DNA of 64,000 nt from Erythrophleum ivorense (lineage: Eukaryota; Streptophyta; Magnoliopsida; Fabales; Fabaceae): contig JAIUCV010000022.1 in the NCBI GenBank assembly GCA_026724425.1, positions 9,734,696 through 9,798,695 on the forward strand, read 5' to 3'. Positions 58,775 to 64,000 of this stretch are shown here, piece by piece (position 1 is the stretch's first letter; each line of letters begins with the position of its first letter). The notes beneath the pieces are model-generated. The model worked only from the letters and a program-made list of their open reading frames with translations. It searched no databases and was not told the origin of the DNA. A program made the translations under genes and the position numbers.

Positions 58775-59099
58775 ATGCCCCCCTCTCACATGCTTTCTTA
58801 ATGTTGCTTTCTTGGACTTGGAAAGCTTTCACTTCTTCTCCAAATCAATCTCCTATTCAAATGCTAATTGCCCATCAAGAATTCTACAAGAATAATAAAC
58901 AAAAATCACATAGAAATATTCACAAAATTATTTAAGATAAATTTAAGCATTAAAAACCAATCATTTGCAAATTAATTCCTAAAATGTAGAAATGGCCAAT
59001 TAAAATCAATTATGCACCTAATAAAGTCCATTAAACCTTATTTAATTATTAAAGTGCCAAAATTAGGAGGATTCATATATATAAAACTAGCAGTCATCA

Positions 59100-59116
59100 A
59101 ATTCTCCCACACTTAA
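59100..59116 (-). other. G polypurine tract
   Basis: On the minus strand taagtgtgggagaattt runs directly into the LTR start TGATGAC. Typical plant Ty3/gypsy polypurine context. Confidence 0.7.
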
Positions 59117-60602
59117 ACCTTTGCACTCCTAGGCAAAACTCAAGACTCCAAGAAAAAGTGAGTGGAATGACAAGTGGAAAGTGGAAATGAAAAGGAAAAT
59201 GAAAAATGAAAGTAAAAATCACAAGCTAGAGACTAAAAATCTTCAACACTTCAACAATCAAAGCTAATTTCACTTGCATCAAAAGATTAAATTCCATGGA
59301 AATTTCATTTGAAAAGAACGAATTGAACTGCATAGCTTCTCACATGGGTTAGTGTTACTTTTAGCTTTCAAGTGTTTAAGGAAATGTGTTTCACTTAAGT
59401 TTCACCTATCAAAGTTCACTACCATAAGCTTGTCAAGCTTCTAAATCTCCACCACCTATGCCAAATGCAATGCACAAATCAAGAAGACTTTGTTTAAGGT
59501 TATAATGGGGCTAGGGAAAGAAATGAATGGATACACAAGGAAAGAAAACAAATGGATACCTTAGAACCTCAAGAGCAGTTAATGGAAACCTAGGATAGGG
59601 AAGAATATGCATTCAAGGCCTTATTTCTAGCTAGAACAAACAAAATTCAAAATACTTCGTTCTTTGATTTTTTTTATTGCTTTTTCTTTTGCTTTTATAT
59701 CTCTTCTTTTCTTTAACTTTGAACATTTTCCTCAATTTTTAATAACCATGGTGTAAATGGATGCAAGACACCTATTCATATTAGTTAGATGTAATGCTCT
59801 TTGAAATCCTTAAGGTATCTTCGAACAAGGTGGGATAACATTTTTAACTTTCCATGGCTATGGATTTAACAAGAAAACAAAACAAGGTCCAACATGGTTA
59901 AACAATAGATAAAATGCATGTAGGGGGTTGGCTTTTTGGCTATCTAGCTATAAAAGAAATGAATGTCTTATCATTTTCATGTATGCAAATGCAAATGTGG
60001 CCTCAACAAAGAATCAAGATAAGTTCTAGAGTGAAAGCAATGATAGGTGAATACACACTAGAAATGAACAAATACAGCTCAAATCCTCACCAGCTAATGA
60101 CTATCAAATAATTCATTGAAATCAAATTCATTTCCACTTCACTTGAATCAAGACACAAGATCCATCACTTATCACACGAAAGTGAATCTAAGCTATAATC
60201 ATCTCAACTTGCAACTTTCACAAAAATTAAAAAAAATCACACTATTTTTCAAAGTTTGCTAAAAAACTTTCAATTTTTTTTTTCAAGACAAAACAAAGAG
60301 AAGATCAAATGCAAAGAGAAGATCAAATGAAATGGAATGACTCTCCTCCACATACTTAAATGTTGCATTGTCCTCAATGTCAGCACATAATCCAGTCAAT
60401 AGATAAATAGCACAATATAAAGAGTGGAGGAAAAGTATACAACTAGATGAATTTGAAAATGGAGATTCCAAGGGTGGCTCAAATTCCCATGTAGCTAGTT
60501 AGCAATTGTTTATTACCTACAAAACAGAAACAAAGCAAACAATAATGCTAAAAAAGAAAAGACAACTAAACCTAAACTAAAAAGAACTCTATCAAAGATC
60601 AA
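59117..60602 (-). other. G interior, non-coding part
   Basis: Between the polypurine tract and the 3' end of the acidic ORF. AT-rich, no frame above 65 codons, no recognised domain. It holds a T-rich run at 59665-59715 and an imperfect direct repeat, agatcaaatgcaaagagaag followed by agatcaaatg, at 60303-60330. Confidence 0.5.
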
Positions 60603-62244
60603 CTAATCATATGTATCAAAAACCAAGATTAAAATAGCTTTATTCCTCCTTGGATCAAGAAGTTTAAGTCTCACTACTTTAAAGCACTTTGATTGATCAT
60701 TTAGTGTTGATTCATAGACTTCCTCAACCATCAGTAGTCTTGGAAAGTCAAATTTAGCAAATTCAGAAGCAAGAAAAGAATAAAAATCATATCTAGGACA
60801 TTTAAAACTAAAGAAAGAAAATTTAAAATCAAGACTCTTTAAATATCTATCAAAACCAATAAAATCAACTTGACTCTCATCAGTAAGAGTCACTGCATCA
60901 ATAGAAAAATATAATTGCAACTTCTCATAGTCTTTCAATTAGGGATTCCTTAAGGTACTTGGCAGTTGCTTCATCTTAGCTGGGAAAGTCTATTGATTGT
61001 TGGGAACTAGCTCACCAACTTTATTAACATGTTCAAGACTCTCAGCAAAAGAAACAATTTCTTCCCTGACCAAAGAGACATCATTAGGCTCACAAGATTC
61101 TAAAAAATGATCAACAACAAAATTCAGTCTCTCACTAGTATCAACAATAGCACAAGGATCAACAAAATTTTCAATATCAGCACTATCTCTATGCATACTC
61201 TCATCAACACTAGTATGATCAGAATAATCAGTCTTATCAACAGTTTCAGTGCAAACATAAGACTCCATGGACTCAATAGACTTATCAGACCTAAAAAATT
61301 TATGTATCTTAGCACACACAAGACATGTATGCATGTCATCACATAAGCATCTCAAATCAGAGTCTAAATCATCAACAACAAACTGCTCAACAATTGTATT
61401 ATCCATATCATTATCATATGCCACATCTACTATTTCAACAATCATGTCATTACATGCCAAGTCACCCTCACACTTATCTACTACCTTAGACTCAATAGAA
61501 TTATTATCAATTGGCTCAAAAATGAATTCATCATTATGGTCACAGCTAAGGGTAGAAAAACAAGTGCATCAGTACATAAGGATTCATTAACATTACATGA
61601 AGTATCAATTTTGTTCAATGCATTACCACAATCAACCATATCAAGAGATTCAACAACAATTTCTTCATCTATATCATCATCATGTAATTCAGAATCAACA
61701 CAATCATGTATATTAGTGGTCATAGTGCTATCATGCAAACTAGTGTCAGTTCCAACAAAATGCAAAGTATTAAAAGATGGAAGCATATTACCCAATGCAT
61801 AAGATTCTTCCTTCTCTATACATTCTCTTTTGATTTTCTCTTTTTTCAATTCAATAGCACTTGAGGTAGGTTGATTCATTTGAGCTCCTAAATCCTTCAT
61901 GAGGTTGTCAATCATCTATTGATTTTAAAAATGCAACCATTCATTTCCCATTGGAGTTGAAGATTATAAGCATCCATTTGTTGCATCATCCTCTCTTCCC
62001 AACTCAGTTCCTTTTGGACCTCTTGTTGCATGTATTCCTCATGATAATTGTAATTGTGATACTCTGGCTCTTGCACATGGAAGTTGTGGTATGGCTCATA
62101 ATGATGGTAGTAATTAGGGTGAACTTCATATGGATGGTAGTATGGTTGGTAGCATGGTGATTAAACTTGTTGGTACTGTTGGCATTGTTGTACTTGTCTT
62201 TGTCGCTCAAGAATGCCATGAAGCATTAATATAGCTTCATCCAT
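60603..62244 (-). pseudogene. Decayed acidic, Q/Y-rich ORF of element G
   Basis: Sense ATG at 62244 opens MDEAILMLHGILERQRQ, then a Q-rich run and a TAA. The frame continues with a Y/H/P-rich segment (PYYHPYE, HPNYYHHYEPYHN) and EEYMQQEVQKELSWEERMM, stops near 61917, and shifts to a frame from 61915 with MIDNLMKDLGAQMNQPTSS and a long acidic stretch. A further shift near 61500 leads to an Asp/Glu/Ser-rich frame (61460-60990), and another to a 111-codon frame (60938-60603) ending LDPRRNKAILILVFDTYD. The front part resembles the Q/Y-rich tail of some plant Ty3/gypsy Gag proteins; the acidic part I do not recognise. Probably once a single protein of roughly 530-550 residues. Inactive now. Confidence 0.55.
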
Positions 62245-62826
62245 CTTTTGGAGAATCCTATCATTTGCACAAGAATCATAGATAACTTAATTAGAAGAAT
62301 AATATGGATCAATTTAAATGAAAATATTAGAAGTTTAATCAATTTAAGCACAAGAGAAATCACTAACAAATTATAACTAAAATTAACTCTAAATCAAGAA
62401 AATAAAATTCAAATGAAGCTAACAACCTCTTAACAATAAAAAACACTACAAAATAGAGGTTAATCACACAAAATGAACTCACAAAAATTAAAGAAATTAA
62501 GTCTAGAAAAATTAAAAAATTCCTAAAAAATTTAAGAAAATATTAAAATATTAGAAAAAGTGCCTTAAACGTTGGAATTTGGCCAAAAAATAATGCATCT
62601 AATAGCTTTTCTATTACTTTTGTCAAAACACCCAAAAACTTGGAAAACAAAGTTTGAGAATTTTCTGGGCACCTTAAACAAAAATTCCAGCAAGCAGACC
62701 AACTGACACGTAAGACCAAAATTACCAAAATCCAAGCTCAAAATAAGGGAAAAATCAAACCAAAATAGAAAAAAAAATAGAGTTAAAGCACTTAGAAATC
62801 CTTTTCAAACAATTGAAAATCTAAGT
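62245..62826 (-). other. G leader region
   Basis: AT-rich stretch between the ORF start and the PBS with no open frame of interest. On the minus strand it runs from the PBS to the ATG at 62244, as expected for a retrotransposon untranslated leader. Confidence 0.5.
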
Positions 62827-62846
62827 CCCTAACAACGGCGCTAAAT
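62827..62846 (-). other. G primer-binding site
   Basis: Minus strand reads TAGCGCCGTTGTTAGGGA three bases downstream of the LTR. Compared with the Athila/Tat-type TGGCGCCGTTGCCGGGGA, the four differences are transitions. The primer tRNA is probably tRNA-Asp by that analogy. Confidence 0.7.
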
Positions 62847-62848
62847 TT

Positions 62849-64000
62849 TGAGAGGTCGTGTTGCGCAACTCCTAAAATAAAACTAGATTGAATTAAAATT
62901 TATAGTTAGTGGCACAACTTAGGTTATCTCCCTTGGAAATGGAATTCAATGTTAAATTGGGTTTTCTAAGTGTAAGAGAACTCTAAAAATTACCTAATTA
63001 AAGGGGGTTTAATGTAATTAAACTAAGTAAAATAAAATTGAATTAAAATTCTTACTCACTACTTAATTGCATGAATTATGGTTGAATGATAGACATGTGA
63101 CTAGCTTTGGATTCGTCCCTTGGTATCCACTATCTTTATCCTAATCCAATTGTCATTAATTATGGTATAAAAGTCCCTAATTGTGTCCAATACAAATTAT
63201 CTTAGGTTACAAATCAAGATTCAAGAAATTAACAAGTTAATATTGAATTGAAACCTCAACCCCACACTAAATCATTAATTCTTGTCATTAGGATTAATGA
63301 ATATTAAATTTGATTGATTAAATGATTAATTAGCCTTTGAATCATCACCTTAAGATATTTAATTTACTAATTAAACTCTAAGGAATCCTCAAATTAGACA
63401 AGCACAAATTTCACTTATACATTTCATTGAACACCTTGATGGCATACATGAGAAATTAGAGAATAATGAAAAATTCAGTGCCAAATCCAATCAATTAATC
63501 ATTCAAAAAGTATTCTAATTAGTGTCTAACCAGCCACTAATTACAAACAATACAAATTCCTAATCAAATACATCTCGACCAAGCATGTACAAGAAAAAAG
63601 AAAAGTGTAGAAAAGTAGGGAAATCTTAACCAAAATTCAATTTATAATTCGGATTCAAGCTTCTTCAAGAGTCTTCTTCCAAGTTAGCCACTCAAGAAAA
63701 TTAGAGCTTCATTTGATATGGAAGGATGGAGGAAATGGGATGGAATGAAGCTACTATGTATGGAGTGTGACGATGGAATGGCCTTTGGATGGGTGTTATT
63801 TTATTTGGTGGATGATGCCCCCCTCTCACATGCTCTCTTAATGTTGCTTCCTTGGACTTGGAAAGCTTTAACTTCTTCTCCAAACCAATCTCCTATTCAA
63901 ATGCTAATTATCTATTAAGAATTCTACAAGAATAATAGACAAAAATCACATAGGAATATTCACAAAATTATTTAAGATAAATTTAAGTATTAAAACCCAA
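62849..64000 (-). repeat. G 5' LTR, cut by window end
   Basis: Plus-strand start TGAGAGGTCG; collinear with 54931-55905 followed directly by the counterpart of 58775-58970. By comparison with the 3' LTR about 145 bp are missing beyond 64000. It lacks G2 and so provides the empty site for that insertion. The overlapping frames at 63701-63918 are also in the other LTR and are not genes. Confidence 0.85.

Larger units (their letters stand above)
54931..59099 (-). repeat. G 3' LTR, interrupted by G2
   Basis: Own segments 54931-55905 and 58779-59099, net about 1.3 kb. First segment matches 62849-63817. In the first 100 bases I count about ten differences between the LTRs, nine of them transitions. 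The second segment matches 63822-64000 and then runs to the sense-strand start TGATGACTGC at 59099. Confidence 0.85.
54931..64000 (-). mobile_element. G: non-autonomous Ty3/gypsy-like element, minus strand, cut by window end
   Basis: Two LTRs in minus orientation: 3' LTR 54931-59099 (with G2 inside) and 5' LTR 62849 to beyond 64000. Plus-strand LTR ends are TGAGAGGTC and GTCATCA, i.e. TGATGAC...CTCTCA on the sense strand. A PBS-like sequence abuts the 5' LTR and a polypurine tract abuts the 3' LTR. The interior (59100-62848, ~3.75 kb) has only a decayed acidic/Q-rich ORF and no protease, RT, RNase H or integrase, so transposition must have relied on another element. Left flank AGCAT (54926-54930); right TSD is outside the window. 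Inserted in T12. Confidence 0.8.

Noticed and set aside
61107..61590. Plus-strand open frames of 79-107 codons opposite the acidic ORF
   Set aside because: They are antisense shadows of the Asp/Glu/Ser-rich minus frame; the minus frame sits correctly between PBS and polypurine tract.
1..64000. Host protein-coding genes
   Set aside because: No frame above 156 codons, no exon series with homology I recognise, and nearly every interval is accounted for by LTR elements. A gene with many tiny exons cannot be excluded by eye, but nothing supports one.
1..64000. Centromeric or other satellite array
   Set aside because: Repeats are dispersed, kilobase-scale and TSD-flanked; the only tandem arrays are short and LTR-internal.

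Overview
The window looks like intergenic, probably heterochromatic DNA from a large plant genome, most likely a dicot. It is AT-rich and CpG-poor. The longest open frame is 156 codons, and I find no host gene, tRNA or rRNA. Almost every base can be assigned to LTR retrotransposons, nearly all of them reduced to solo LTRs. The plant assignment rests on a Ty1/copia gag fragment, Athila-type LTR, PBS and polypurine-tract signatures, and many 2.7-3.9 kb LTRs that start TGTAACA and end TGTTACA.

My labels: T = LTR family with TGTAACA/TGTTACA ends, C = relatives starting TGTAACACYCC, ATH = Athila-like element, G = second Ty3/gypsy-like element. Left to right: T1 (1-1682, minus) lies inside C0 (1683-4483, minus). 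C0 is inserted in a minus-strand copia gag relic. The gag relic is split by ATH (4749-35266). The 5' LTR of ATH is itself split by T2 (5525-26927). T2 holds T3 (7310-25797), and T3 holds T4 (with T5 inside), T6, and C1 (with a copia-like LTR inside). T7 (28862-32738) sits in the ATH interior. To the right of the gag relic, C2 (35879-45225) holds T8, which holds T9. Then come an unassigned fragment (45231-45427), T10 (with T11 inside), a short Ty3/gypsy coding relic (52165-52345), and T12 (with the truncated T13 inside). T12 is interrupted by G (54931 to beyond the window end). G has a solo LTR (G2) in its 3' LTR and a decayed acidic ORF inside.

The nest is supported by short target-site duplications (TSDs) that I read directly: AGATA, TAGAT, CTTTA, CTGAG, TTAAT, AAGAG, TCTAG, TCAAC and ATGC match exactly. 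GCCAA/ACCAA, AGAGC/GGAGC, CCCAG/CTTAG and ATAAA/ATGAG differ only by transitions. Subtracting nested insertions gives consistent lengths of about 2.7-3.9 kb per solo LTR, which supports the reconstruction.

Nothing here encodes an intact protein. The features most worth a second look are non-coding: a hairpin and a ~31-bp tandem array that recur in the T-family LTRs, equally spaced splice-donor-like sites and a CATGCATG motif in the same LTRs, a cluster of seven CACGTG palindromes in G2, and the acidic ORF of the non-autonomous G element.
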